A stretch of DNA of 64,000 bases from positions 1 through 64,000 of the forward strand of contig JACRLG010000035.1 in the NCBI GenBank assembly GCA_016235345.1, read 5' to 3'. This DNA comes from Deltaproteobacteria bacterium (lineage in GTDB: Bacteria > Desulfobacterota > Desulfobacteria > Desulfobacterales > Desulfatibacillaceae). Position numbers and translations under genes: made by a program. Position 1 is the first letter of the stretch, and each line of letters opens with the position of its first letter. Of this stretch, positions 25,626-34,229 are shown in pieces. Below the pieces are notes generated by a model, which was given only the letters and a program-made list of their open reading frames with translations, was not told the DNA's origin and made no database searches.

Positions 25626-26318
25626 CTAATTTAAATGTTCTTTTCCTTTTTCCGCAGCCCCGGTTGCCAGGGCGTCCGCACGCTCGTTTTCCGGGTGCCC
25701 GGCGTGGCCCTTGACCCAGGCGAATTTGAGGTTATCAAAGGTCTTCATCAGGGCCTTGATTTCGTTTACCAACTCCACGTTTGCCCTGGCCTTCCAACCC
25801 TGGGTGAGCACGTTAAAGGCGTACTGGCTGTCAGTAAAAAGCCTCACCGGCAGGCTCCGCTTTTTTACAGCCCTAAGCCCGGCCAAAATGGCGGAGAGTT
25901 CGGCCACGTTGTTGGTGTCTTCGCCGATGTACTCCCCGATCTCCTTCACGTGCTCCCCGTATCGCATCACAACCCCTATTCCCGCCGGGCCGGGGTTTCC
26001 CAGGGCCGCGCCGTCGGTATAGATGCAAACCGCGTTGGGGGGAACATCCGGCGGGGAAAAATCGGGAACCGGGGCCTTTTCCTTGGGCTTTTTCGGCGTC
26101 CGCTGGCTTTCCGTGGGAACCTGACCCTGGGCGAGCGGCATCACGCTTTTTGCCAGGGCCGAGTAGGTGCGCGGGTCATCGGGCTTGTAGCGCACGCGCA
26201 CCTTGCCGTTTGAAACGATGGCCTCTCCGTTTTCGCGGGCCGCCACCCACACCTTGTTGCCCTTGAAGGCCATGCGCACCCAGAAGGTGCCGTCGGCAGC
26301 TTTTTCTTTTTCGATCAT
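25626..26318 (-). CDS. rnhA: Ribonuclease H type I with N-terminal extension
   Basis: This 230-residue protein has an RNase HI domain at residues about 92-225 with the acidic active-site set: Asp in IYTDGAALGNPG, Glu in NNVAELSA, Asp in LFTDSQYA and Asp in NERADALA. It cleaves RNA in RNA-DNA hybrids. The first about 60 residues (FWVRMAFKGNKVWVAARENG) form a separate small domain followed by a Pro/Lys linker, so it is longer than the 155-residue E. coli enzyme. Its ATG overlaps the upstream stop (ATGA), coupling it to the NamZ-like gene. Confidence 0.85.
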   Translation of the reverse strand: MIEKEKAADGTFWVRMAFKGNKVWVAARENGEAIVSNGKVRVRYKPDDPRTYSALAKSVMPLAQGQVPTESQRTPKKPKEKAPVPDFSPPDVPPNAVCIYTDGAALGNPGPAGIGVVMRYGEHVKEIGEYIGEDTNNVAELSAILAGLRAVKKRSLPVRLFTDSQYAFNVLTQGWKARANVELVNEIKALMKTFDNLKFAWVKGHAGHPENERADALATGAAEKGKEHLN

Positions 26319-27490
26319 CTGTATATCAGGTACGGCCTGCGGGTTTCGAAAAAGCTCCTCTCGTCCCTGTCCCAAGACTCCTCGAACATTTTGGGATCAT
26401 TGCCTTTTTCCAGGGTGAGCCTCGCCCTGTCGGTTCCGAAGATCATGTCTATGGGCCATTTTTCGTATTCATACTCGTAGGGCGGTGTTTTCCAGGCAAA
26501 GGATTTGGGCCGCCTTTTATAAATGGAGGCCAGAAGACGCCACGCAAGGGATACGGGCCGGAACTTTTCCCGGTCCGTGACGTGGATGGAAAAGCCCTTG
26601 CAAAGCTCACCCTTCCACTTGTTGGACGTGGGCTCGAAGGCCGTGGGCCGCAGTATCGCGCCAACCTGTTCCGGGCCGCCAAGGTCTTCCAGCACCTCGT
26701 CCCATTCCAGGTACGGCGCGCCCAGCATGGTGAAGGGCAGCGTGGTGCCGCGCGCCTCGCTCACGTTGGTGCCCTCCCAGATCACCTGACCGGGGTATGT
26801 GACAGTACTTTCCACGGTGGGCAGGTTGGGCGAGGGCGGAATCCAGGAGAGATCGGTATCTTCCCAGTAATGGCGGCGCTCCCAGCCGGTCATGGGGATA
26901 ACCTCCAGGTCGCAGCCGATGCCGAACTCCTCGTTCATAAGGCGGGCGATCTCGCCCATGGTCAGCCCATGGCGCATGGGTATGGGATAACGGCCCACGA
27001 AGGAGACGAATTCGGGCGCGAGGAGGTTTCCTTCCACCAACTCGCCGCCTATTGGGTTGGGCCGGTCCAGGATCACCACCTTCCGTCCGTGCTTTTTCGC
27101 TGCCTCCATCAGATACGATACCGTATAGATGAAGGTGTAGACGCGGGTTCCCACGTCCTGGATGTCCACCAGGGCCGTGTCGAAAAGCTCCATGGCCCGG
27201 TCCGTGGGAACGCGGGTCTGGCTGTAGAGGGAAAAGGCCGGAACGCCTAGAAAGGGGTCGGTGGTGTCCGGGGACTCTATCATGTTGTCCTGCCGGGCCG
27301 CGAAAAAACCGTGCTGGGGGGTGAAAACGGCCTTCAGCCTTCCGGGGAATTTTTGATCCAGAACCTTGGCGGAGGGCAAAAAACGGCGGTCCACCGAGGC
27401 GGGGTTGACCAGCATGGCAAGGCGCGAAGAGCGCATGAAGGCCGGGGGGTTTTCCAGCAGATTTTCAAAACCCGTGCGAAATATGGACAT
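26315..27490 (-). CDS. DUF1343 / NamZ-like exo-N-acetylmuramidase
   Basis: This 391-residue DUF1343 protein has characteristic motifs FTPQHGFFA, VDIQDVGTRVYTFIYT, VILDRPNPIGG and WEGTNVSEARGTT. Characterised members (NamZ, glycoside hydrolase family 171) remove N-acetylmuramic acid from peptidoglycan fragments, so a cell-wall recycling role is likely. I see no signal peptide from ATG 27490, which fits cytoplasmic action or a missed leader. The ATG abuts dispersed repeat M copy 2, so its promoter and ribosome binding site would lie within the repeat. It is followed by rnhA with a 4-bp overlap. Confidence 0.85.
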   Translation of the reverse strand: MSIFRTGFENLLENPPAFMRSSRLAMLVNPASVDRRFLPSAKVLDQKFPGRLKAVFTPQHGFFAARQDNMIESPDTTDPFLGVPAFSLYSQTRVPTDRAMELFDTALVDIQDVGTRVYTFIYTVSYLMEAAKKHGRKVVILDRPNPIGGELVEGNLLAPEFVSFVGRYPIPMRHGLTMGEIARLMNEEFGIGCDLEVIPMTGWERRHYWEDTDLSWIPPSPNLPTVESTVTYPGQVIWEGTNVSEARGTTLPFTMLGAPYLEWDEVLEDLGGPEQVGAILRPTAFEPTSNKWKGELCKGFSIHVTDREKFRPVSLAWRLLASIYKRRPKSFAWKTPPYEYEYEKWPIDMIFGTDRARLTLEKGNDPKMFEESWDRDERSFFETRRPYLIYR

Positions 27491-27616
27491 ATTACCGGGA
27501 GCGCTATTTATTTCCATTTTTTGCTTCCATGAAAAGAGTGGGGGCAGAAGATCGGGGCATTTCTTCTCCGGGCCGGATCCCCTTAAAAAGGGAAAAGAAT
27601 CATGCTCCGCTTAATA
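27491..27616 (+). repeat. Dispersed repeat family M, copy 2
   Basis: The ends read ATTACCGGGAGCGCTATTTA and ATCATGCTCCGCTTAATA. It fills the start of the region between the NamZ-like gene and the divergent helical-protein gene. The interior is the most diverged of the four copies. Confidence 0.65.
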
Positions 27617-28039
27617 TACCACCTTTTTTTTGCGTTCGGAAAAAAACTGGGTTAATATTAAATATCGTAATGAAATCGTGTTGGCAAGATAAACGAGCCC
27701 GCATACCGGGAGCGTAAATCATGTTCGATCAGGCCCGGAGCAAGCCCCATGCGGCGTTTTTCGATCCGGGCCGGTCAATGGCGCGAAGACCGGCGCTTTC
27801 GGGCAGGCGGCGGGGCCGGATACGGGTTATAGTAATCTTCACAGGAAGGGTCATCCTCTGCATCGTTTACCGGCAAGTCTGGTTCAACCTTGCAGACGAA
27901 ATTATCGAACGCCTTGACGCAAGTATTACCGCTTTTAGGGCAATGGAGGCCGGAAAAAAATTTAAGAAGCGCGGTTTCGTTCAATGGCGTCACCCGAACG
28001 CTTCTTGGCGTTTTAAAACGGAAAGGGGGATTTTTCAAC
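27617..28039. other. Intergenic region upstream of the helical protein
   Basis: About 420 bp. An in-frame extension of the downstream gene exists, but its sequence is basic, non-conserved in style and lacks a ribosome binding site, so I treat it as leader DNA. Confidence 0.4.
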
Positions 28040-28807
28040 ATGGCAGGCGAGGAGAAAAAATCCAGAAAACCCGAAAAGGTTGGCTTGAACACCCTTATCG
28101 GGCGCATCGCGGACGGCCTTAAATCCATGACCGAAATCGGGATTCTGGACGACCTGTCGGGAATTTTGAAAACCCTTGCCCGCAACAAGGACTACATCGT
28201 AACCCTTGTTGAGAAGAGCTACTCCTTTTCGGTGGAGACAAACAAGGTCTGGGTTGACCGCAAGTCGAACATCGAGAGCATGATAACCGAGGGCGACCGC
28301 CTGATCTGCGCCTTTTCCGCCGATTCCGAAAATCTCGCCAAAAACGTGGGAAGTCTCACGAGCGACATGGCCGCCGTTGCTGGCGGGCTTTCCGGCCTTG
28401 TGAACGAGGCCAGCGTTTTTCTGCCCGAAGTGAGAAAAACGCTCGCCGAGGCGGGCGGGCTGGCCGCCGAGGCAGGGACCGCCATTCCCGTTGCAAAGGA
28501 GCTGGCCGAGCGCTCTTTGGCCGCGGTCAACCAGGTGAACGCCATCCTGCCGACGCTTGCGGCCACGGCCGGAGACGCCTCCGCCATGATAAAGGAGATG
28601 CGGGAGATGATGCCCCAGATAAAGGCCCTGCTTACAGGTGCCAACGGACTGATGAAGGAGGCGGACGGGCTTCTTCCCAAGGCCCAGCGCGCCCTGGACG
28701 CCCTCAACCGGGCCCTTCCCAAGCTGGACAAGGTGGACGGGAAATCCCTCAAAAAATTCTTCCAGGAAGACGGCCTGCGCATCTTCCTGAAAAAGCTGCC
28801 CTTTTGA
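28040..28807 (+). CDS. Long helical (coiled-coil) protein of unknown function
   Basis: This 255-residue protein is helical almost throughout. From about residue 90 it shows heptad-like Ala/Leu/Val spacing (AKNVGSLTSDMAAVAGGLSG, ERSLAAVNQVNAILPTLAAT), reminiscent of the C-terminal helical tails of MlaD/MCE or phasin-like proteins. No signal peptide or transmembrane helix is present. GGAAAGGGGG lies upstream of ATG 28040. I do not recognise a named family. It is monocistronic, ending in a terminator. Confidence 0.6.
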   Translation: MAGEEKKSRKPEKVGLNTLIGRIADGLKSMTEIGILDDLSGILKTLARNKDYIVTLVEKSYSFSVETNKVWVDRKSNIESMITEGDRLICAFSADSENLAKNVGSLTSDMAAVAGGLSGLVNEASVFLPEVRKTLAEAGGLAAEAGTAIPVAKELAERSLAAVNQVNAILPTLAATAGDASAMIKEMREMMPQIKALLTGANGLMKEADGLLPKAQRALDALNRALPKLDKVDGKSLKKFFQEDGLRIFLKKLPF

Positions 28808-28840
28808 GGCCGCCCCTGCCCTCCCATAAGGCGCAACTAA

Positions 28841-28889
28841 AAAAGGCCTCCCGAAAAACGCCGGAGCCGGTCGCTTTCAGGAGGCCTTA
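28841..28889 (+). terminator. Stem-loop after the helical-protein gene
   Basis: AAGGCCTCC pairs with GGAGGCCTT around a long loop that itself can form GCCGGAGCCGG-type pairs. It lies about 35 bp after the stop. Confidence 0.55.
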
Positions 28890-28950
28890 AAAGATACTTG
28901 GCGGGAATTTATCTGGCAACCTGTGGAAAAAGCCTTGATGGAAGCCTGGA

Positions 28951-29075
28951 ACAGCCTGGATAAAAACGATGAAATGCAAGGAGCGCGAAAAGCCAATGAG
29001 GGAGCGTACGCCTTTGTACGTGACCGAAATTGGTTTTGATGTGCGACACAGCAGTTCGCTTTTTTATCCAGGCTG
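28951..29075 (-). repeat. Dispersed structured element R, copy 1
   Basis: The element starts directly at the stop codon of the minus-strand gene ending at 29076. In that sense it reads: copy-specific arm ACAGCCTGGATAAAA, conserved GCGAACTGCTGTGTC, a variable arm with AAAACCAAT, hairpin ACGTAC/GTACG, variable arm ATTGGCTTTT, conserved CTTGCATTTCATCG, and the complementary arm TTTTATCCAGGCTGT. The outer arms pair perfectly. Confidence 0.8.
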
Positions 29076-29537
29076 TTAAGCGCGGCCCCAGGGCTCCATG
29101 TCTGTAAGCGGATGCTTTTTTTCCTTCTGGTTCTTGTCCACCGGCGCTAAGCCCATGTTTTTGCCAAGCTCCAGCATATAGGTGATCTTGGTGATGAGAA
29201 GCCCCCTCAGCATGAATTCCACGGCGAATTTCTGCTCGTCGGACGGGTCTTCCAGGCCAAGGTCCATCATAAGCTCACGAACGACAGGCTCGACCCTGGA
29301 GTTTATGTCCTTCTGGACAGCCGTGAGCCCGCCCTCCTTTTTCGCTCCCCATACGGCGGGAACAATGTATGTGGCGTGCTCGAAAAAAAGAACCGACCTG
29401 TGGGTGACGAAAATCTCGTGGGCCAGCCGGTCGATGCGGTCGCCCATGGATTTTCCGAGACGGGTCACATCCGATTTTTCTTCCCTGGTAAAGCGCCCGA
29501 CAAGATGCCGTATCAATCCCACCTTGGCCCCCGCCAT
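29076..29537 (-). CDS. Conserved-looking hypothetical protein
   Basis: This soluble, helical protein of about 153 residues contains RIDRLAHEIFVTHRSVLFFEHATY and a long C-terminal helix with FMLRGLLITKITYMLELGK. No signal peptide or cysteine motif. No good ribosome binding site precedes ATG 29537. A TTG about 8 codons later follows AAGG with better spacing and could be the true start. I do not recognise a family. It has element R directly after its stop. Confidence 0.6.
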   Translation of the reverse strand: MAGAKVGLIRHLVGRFTREEKSDVTRLGKSMGDRIDRLAHEIFVTHRSVLFFEHATYIVPAVWGAKKEGGLTAVQKDINSRVEPVVRELMMDLGLEDPSDEQKFAVEFMLRGLLITKITYMLELGKNMGLAPVDKNQKEKKHPLTDMEPWGRA

Positions 29538-29714
29538 ATAAAATAGTTACACCCAAAAATTCCCGTAAAACTTTCGCACAAAATTAACACAAGCGGTGTT
29601 ACAAGTGCAATTTATTTTCAACGGACAGAAAATAAGGGATTTGGCCGGATTTTTTTACGCTTGCCGCAAGAGGCGATGCTATGTTAGAAAATGCGAAAAC
29701 TTAAGGGAAAGAAC

Positions 29715-30209
29715 ATGGAAAACGCGGCTGATATCTACCACAGCAAGATGATGGAGACCCTTCTGGGCTCCATGACCCAACTCCCCATTTTCCGGTCCCT
29801 CACGGAAGACGAGCTGAAGGAAGTGGCCAGGTACATGTTTTTTCTGGAATTCGCCAAGAACATGACCGTGTTCAGGGAGGGGGATTCCGGCGACTACGTG
29901 TGTTTCGTGGTGGAAGGTCTTCTGGAAGTGACCAAAAAGGCGAAATCGGGCGGCATTACCGTGATCGCCCAGCTTGTGCAGGGGCATTCGATAGGCGAGA
30001 TGTCCGTAATCGACGAATTCCAGCGTTCCGCCACCGTAACGGCCAGGGAAAAATCAAGGCTCGTCACCCTCACCCGCAAGAATTTCGAGACCCTGGTGGA
30101 TCAGCACCCCAGGATCGGAAACAAGATGCTGAAGGGCATAGCCCGAAGCCTTTCCATGAACCTTCGGAAGACCTCCGGGCAGTTGGCGGAAAAACTTCCG
30201 GTGGTGTGA
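29715..30209 (+). CDS. Cyclic nucleotide-binding domain protein
   Basis: This 164-residue protein is mostly one cNMP-binding beta-barrel: LPIFRSLTEDELKEVA, VFREGDSGDYVCFVVEGLLEV, GHSIGEMSVIDEFQRSATVTA. The latter is the phosphate-binding cassette, but the usual RxA arginine is present as RSA. There is no C-terminal DNA-binding domain, so it is not a CRP-type regulator and more likely a stand-alone sensor or partner protein. ATG 29715 is preferred because AAGGGA lies upstream; an in-frame ATG at 29691 is possible. Confidence 0.8.
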   Translation: MENAADIYHSKMMETLLGSMTQLPIFRSLTEDELKEVARYMFFLEFAKNMTVFREGDSGDYVCFVVEGLLEVTKKAKSGGITVIAQLVQGHSIGEMSVIDEFQRSATVTAREKSRLVTLTRKNFETLVDQHPRIGNKMLKGIARSLSMNLRKTSGQLAEKLPVV

Positions 30210-30238
30210 ACCCGGCGCCTTTTGACCGACGCAGACGG

Positions 30239-30661
30239 TCAGATTCCGCTTTTTCCGCATCCATCGCAGATCAGGTCGGCCAGGGTCACGGTGTTCAGCT
30301 TGTCAAAAAACGCCTTCGACGCCTCCTGCCAAAGAACCCGTGTCCGACAGGTGTCTGTTTTTTCGCAATATCCCGGAACCGACTGGCAGGCCACAAGCTC
30401 AGGGCCGCCTTCCAGAAGCGCCACCACCTCGCCAACGGAAATGTCCTCCGGCCTCATTGCAAGGCGGTGCCCGCCCTTTGCCCCCCTGATGCTCTCCACG
30501 TATTTTGCCCGCTTCAGAGGCAAAATGATCTGCTCCAGGTATTTCATGGAAACGTCCAGGCGCTTGGCCACCTCTCCCAACTGCACGTAGCCCGTGTCCT
30601 TCCGGCAGGCCAGGTCCAGAAGAAGCCTTGTGCCGTAACGGCTCTTGGTTGACAGTCTCAT
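30239..30661 (-). CDS. Rrf2-family (IscR-like) transcriptional regulator
   Basis: This 140-residue Rrf2 protein begins with a winged helix (MRLSTKSRYGTRLLLDLA, GAKGGHRLA). Three cysteines in the effector loop (ACQSVPGYC ... DTC) could hold an Fe-S cluster as in IscR. A second CDGC motif lies at the C-terminus. It is divergent from nifU-nifS, the usual setting for an Fe-S-status regulator of cluster assembly, so control of that operon is the natural inference. Confidence 0.85.
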   Translation of the reverse strand: MRLSTKSRYGTRLLLDLACRKDTGYVQLGEVAKRLDVSMKYLEQIILPLKRAKYVESIRGAKGGHRLAMRPEDISVGEVVALLEGGPELVACQSVPGYCEKTDTCRTRVLWQEASKAFFDKLNTVTLADLICDGCGKSGI

Positions 30662-30884
30662 CGCTTCATACCTCTAAAGCCAAAGGTTTCCCAGGTTCCC
30701 GGCAACCGGACATTTCGACCGGTGTTGAATGGCCAGGCCGCCTGCTTTTATCCAACGAAATTTCCTTGACATTACATATGGAAATCGGTCCCGGTTTCTG
30801 CTAAAGGCTTTGAGCGCGGCGCAGGCGAACATGGGCGGCAGCGTAAAAGCCCCGGACGGAATTCATTATGATCCGGGCAGGCCC

Positions 30885-30913
30885 TTGACATCCACGAGTT
30901 TGAGCCCAATATG
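30885..30913 (+). promoter_or_regulatory. Possible promoter of the nifU operon
   Basis: TTGACA at 30885-30890 is followed after 17 bp by AATATG. The -10 match is weak, so this is tentative. Another TTGACATTACATATG lies near 30768. The 365-bp region between the Rrf2 gene and nifU holds no gene. Confidence 0.3.
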
Positions 30914-31026
30914 TGATTTTGGACATCAAACACCGCCCTCTTGCTGGCGGCTGCCGTAATTCCCATTTTTACGGTGGGAATTATGCCTTATCCTCTTACA
31001 TGACCCAAGGCCGGGAGGCAAATAAA

Positions 31027-31539
31027 ATGTACACAAAAACCGTGATGGACCATTTCAGGAATCCGCGCAACGTGGGGGAAATGGCCAACCCAAGTGGCGT
31101 GGGGCAGATAGGAAACCCCGTTTGCGGCGACATGATGACCATTTATCTGGATATTGAAAACGACGTCATAAAAGACATCAAGTTCCAGACCTTCGGATGC
31201 GGGGCGGCCATAGCGGTCTCGTCCATGCTGACGGAACTGGCCAAGGGCAAGACCATCGCCGAGGCCAAGAAGATCACCAACAAGGACGTGGCCGCCGCCC
31301 TGGACGGGCTGCCCAAGAACAAGCTCCATTGTTCCAACCTTGGGGCCGACGCCCTCCAGTCCGCCATAAGGGACTACGAGGACAGAAAAAGCGGCAAGGT
31401 TAGAAAACCTGAGGAAGAGGCCGAAAAGCACAGCCACGACCACGAAGACAAGTGCTATTGCCCCTACTGCGATTCCGAGCTTGCCGAGGGCGACACCTTC
31501 TGCAAGGCCTGCAGCTTCCACGATGATGAGAAAAAGTAA
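31027..31539 (+). CDS. nifU: IscU/NifU-type Fe-S scaffold with C-terminal zinc ribbon
   Basis: This 170-residue protein has an IscU-fold domain at residues 1-125 with the three cluster-ligand cysteines in GNPVCGDMM, FGCGAAIA and LHCSNLG. A His/Glu-rich linker (KHSHDHEDK) and a zinc-ribbon-like CYCPYC ... FCKAC tail (residues about 140-165) follow, which standard IscU lacks. It assembles Fe-S clusters with sulfur from the desulfurase encoded next. The ATG follows GGGAGGC and is the first M of the canonical MYTKTVMDHF start. Confidence 0.88.
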   Translation: MYTKTVMDHFRNPRNVGEMANPSGVGQIGNPVCGDMMTIYLDIENDVIKDIKFQTFGCGAAIAVSSMLTELAKGKTIAEAKKITNKDVAAALDGLPKNKLHCSNLGADALQSAIRDYEDRKSGKVRKPEEEAEKHSHDHEDKCYCPYCDSELAEGDTFCKACSFHDDEKK

Positions 31540-31551
31540 GGAGGCTTCGCA

Positions 31552-32736
31552 ATGGGTGTCGTGAATCTCGATCACATGTCGGCCAACCCCCTTATCCCGG
31601 AGGTGCAGGAGGCCATGATAGCGGCCATAAAGGCCCCGCTGGGAAACCCCTCCAGCCAGCACCAGATGGGGGAGAGCGCGGCCCTGCTTCTGGACGACGC
31701 GCGCCAGGCGGTGGCCTCTTTGGTCAACGCCGCAGTCCCGCGCGAGATAGTGTTCACATCCGGCGGCACAGAGAGCGTCAACATGGCCATAAAGGGCGTC
31801 GCCTGGGCCTTTGGCGTTGAGGGCAAGGGAAAGCACATAGTCACCTGCAACACCGAGCACAATGCCGTTATCCGGTCGCTGCGGCGCCTGAAGCAGATGG
31901 AGTACTCGGTGACCTCGGTCCCCGTGGATGAATACGGAAGGGTCAACCCCGACATAGTGGCCAGGGCCATCAAGCCGGACACCATCCTGGTTTCCATCAT
32001 GCACAGCAACAACGAAATTGGCACCATCCAGCCGGTGAAGGAAATAGCGGCGGTCTGCAAGCAGAAAAAGGTGCTCTACCACTGCGACGCCGTTGACTCC
32101 GTGGGCGTGGTGCCGGTGGACGTGCAGGACCTTGGCGTCGATCTTTTAAGCTTCGCTTCCAACACCTTCTACGGCCCCACGGGAGTCGGCGGGCTGTACG
32201 TAAAGCGCGGGGTGCCCATCTGGCCGCTTTTTGACGGCGGCGTTCAGGAAAACCGCAAGCGCGCGGGCACGGAAAACCTTATAGGCATAGCGGGAATGGG
32301 CGCAGCAGCCAAGGCGGCTCAGCGGGACATGGAAGCCCGGATGGCCCACACGAAAAAGTTGAAGGACCTCTTTCTGGCGAAACTTCCCGAATACGTCAGC
32401 GAATACGGATTGAACGGGCATCCCGAATTCTGCCTTCCCAACCTTGTGTCCTTGTCCGTAAAGCACGTGGAGGGAGAAAGCGTGGTCCTCATGCTGGACG
32501 ACGAGGGCTTCGCCGTCTCCACCCGCTCGGCCTGCGCGTCCGGAAGCCTGAGGGCATCCCACGTCCTTCTGTCCACCGGCTTGGGATTCGCCGATTGCCA
32601 GGGGACAATGGTCATCACCTTCGGCCTCGACAACACCGAAGACGACGTGATGCGTTTTCTCGCCTCCCTCAAGACATCCGTCGGCACCCTGCGCGAAATT
32701 TCGCCCCTTTTCAAAAACGGACAGGCCGCAACGTGA
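31552..32736 (+). CDS. nifS: NifS/IscS-like cysteine desulfurase lacking the PLP lysine
   Basis: This 394-residue class V aminotransferase-fold protein has FTSGGTES, NTEHNAV, SNNEIGTIQP, the RAGTEN segment and the mobile-loop cysteine Cys328 in TRSACASGS. The place of the PLP Schiff-base lysine, normally SxHKxYGPKG, reads SFASNTFYGPTG, so His-Lys is replaced by Asn204-Thr205. The active-site DATQ-type motif is DAVD. The protein should therefore not form the usual internal aldimine. It lies between nifU and a MOSC gene in one operon. It may donate sulfur differently, bind iron, or work as a scaffold partner. I recall a similar lysine loss in Archaeoglobus fulgidus IscS. Confidence 0.88.
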   Translation: MGVVNLDHMSANPLIPEVQEAMIAAIKAPLGNPSSQHQMGESAALLLDDARQAVASLVNAAVPREIVFTSGGTESVNMAIKGVAWAFGVEGKGKHIVTCNTEHNAVIRSLRRLKQMEYSVTSVPVDEYGRVNPDIVARAIKPDTILVSIMHSNNEIGTIQPVKEIAAVCKQKKVLYHCDAVDSVGVVPVDVQDLGVDLLSFASNTFYGPTGVGGLYVKRGVPIWPLFDGGVQENRKRAGTENLIGIAGMGAAAKAAQRDMEARMAHTKKLKDLFLAKLPEYVSEYGLNGHPEFCLPNLVSLSVKHVEGESVVLMLDDEGFAVSTRSACASGSLRASHVLLSTGLGFADCQGTMVITFGLDNTEDDVMRFLASLKTSVGTLREISPLFKNGQAAT

Positions 32737-33164
32737 AAATAGTATCAATCGCAACAAGCAAAAAAAAGAGCACCAAAAAGACCGTGGTGCCTGAGGCCCG
32801 GCTCGTCGTGGAGCACGGAATAGAAGGCGACGCCCACGCCGGGCCCTGGCACAGGCAGGTGAGCCTTCTTGCAAGCGAGCGGATCGATGAAGCCCGCGAG
32901 CGTGGCCTTGACGTCACCTTCGGCGATTTCGCAGAAAACATCGCCACCACAGGCGTTGACTGGAAAACCGTGCCGGTTGGGACCCGCTTCCGCATGGGCG
33001 AAACGGCCCTGGTGGAAATCACCCAGATAGGAAAAGAATGCCACAACAAATGCGCCGTCTACTACAGCGCAGGAGACTGCATCATGCCCCGCGAGGGGGT
33101 GTTCTGCCGGGTTCTTGAGGGCGGCCCCATACGCTGCGGCGATCCCATAGAAGAGGTTAAATGA
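32733..33164 (+). CDS. MOSC-domain protein
   Basis: This 143-residue protein is a stand-alone MOSC domain: VPEARLVVEHGIEGDAHAG at the N-terminal side, GDFAENI, and the conserved cysteine region GKECHNKCAVY. MOSC domains carry persulfide sulfur or bind molybdenum cofactor. The GTG start at 32733 overlaps the nifS stop (GTGA) and the stop overlaps nadA, so it is fully embedded in the sulfur-transfer operon. Delivery of sulfur to a molybdoenzyme cofactor is plausible but not shown. Confidence 0.85.
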   Translation: MKIVSIATSKKKSTKKTVVPEARLVVEHGIEGDAHAGPWHRQVSLLASERIDEARERGLDVTFGDFAENIATTGVDWKTVPVGTRFRMGETALVEITQIGKECHNKCAVYYSAGDCIMPREGVFCRVLEGGPIRCGDPIEEVK

Positions 33165-34207
33165 TGGCTGCGGATGAAAACGAGGTTTTGCAGGCCATAA
33201 GGAAAAAAATGGATCGAAGGGGCGAGCGGCTCGTTATCCTCGCCCATCATTATCAGCGCCCCGAAATAGTGGCACTGGGCCATTTCGTGGGTGACTCCTT
33301 CGCCCTGTCCCAAAAGGCTGCGGCCTGCGAAAAGGCTCACAATATCATTTTTTGCGGCGTTCATTTCATGGCCGAATCCGCCGCCGTGCTGGCCGCGCCT
33401 CATCAGGTGGTGCAGATCCCCGACATGGAAGCCGGCTGCCCCATGGCCGACATGGCCGACCCGGTGAGCGTTTCAAAAGCCTGGGACGAGCTTTCGGCGG
33501 TGGCGGGGTCGAGCATTATTCCCCTGGTTTACATGAACTCGTCGGCGGAGCTCAAAGCCTTCTGCGGGGCGCACGGAGGGGCGGTATGCACCTCGTCCAA
33601 CGCCAAAACCGCCATCAAATGGGGCTTTTCCAAGGCGGAGAGGGTCTTGTTCTTCCCGGATCAGCACCTTGGCCGCAACTCCGCCAACGCCCTGAAAATT
33701 GCCCGCCATCAAATTATCGTCTGGACTCCCGGCAAGCCCCTTGGCGGCAACACTGAACAATCCGTAAGGAACAGCAAAATAATTCTGTGGGACGGCTTCT
33801 GCCACGTTCACACCAAATTTTTGCCGGAACACATTCTGAACGTGCGCCAAAACAATCCCTCAGCCAAAATCATCGTGCATCCCGAATGCACCGAAGACGT
33901 GGTGAATCTTGCCGACGCGTCAGGCTCAACCGACCAGATCATAAGGTTCGTCAAGGCCCAAACGACAGGTTCAACCATCGTAATAGGAACCGAGATTCAC
34001 CTGATCGAAAGGCTTGCCACAGCCAATCCGGACAAAACCATAGTGCCTCTTCTGCAGAGCCTTTGCCCCAACATGTACAAGATCAGCCCGGAAAAGCTCC
34101 TGGCTGTCCTTGAAAACCCCGGTACGCTAAACAGGGTCGAAATCGAGGAAGGCGTAAAGGCGGACGCGAAAAAGGCGCTTCAAAGAATGCTTGAGCTTAC
34201 CCCTTAG
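33161..34207 (+). CDS. nadA: Quinolinate synthase NadA
   Basis: This 348-residue enzyme condenses iminoaspartate with dihydroxyacetone phosphate to quinolinate in NAD synthesis. It shows ILAHHYQRPEI, GDSFALS and the three [4Fe-4S] ligand cysteines in MEAGCPMAD, HPECTEDV and SLCPNMYK. The position after the Fe-S assembly genes makes sense because the enzyme needs a labile cluster. The ATG overlaps the MOSC stop by four bases. nadB and nadC are not in the window. Confidence 0.95.
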   Translation: MMAADENEVLQAIRKKMDRRGERLVILAHHYQRPEIVALGHFVGDSFALSQKAAACEKAHNIIFCGVHFMAESAAVLAAPHQVVQIPDMEAGCPMADMADPVSVSKAWDELSAVAGSSIIPLVYMNSSAELKAFCGAHGGAVCTSSNAKTAIKWGFSKAERVLFFPDQHLGRNSANALKIARHQIIVWTPGKPLGGNTEQSVRNSKIILWDGFCHVHTKFLPEHILNVRQNNPSAKIIVHPECTEDVVNLADASGSTDQIIRFVKAQTTGSTIVIGTEIHLIERLATANPDKTIVPLLQSLCPNMYKISPEKLLAVLENPGTLNRVEIEEGVKADAKKALQRMLELTP

Positions 34208-34229
34208 GCCGGAGGCCATCCCTTTTTTC

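Noticed and set aside
29586-29625. Possible partial copy of repeat M before the cNMP-binding gene
   Set aside because: Only a GTGCAATTTATTTTC-like end is shared and the other end is missing, so chance similarity in AT-rich DNA is likely.
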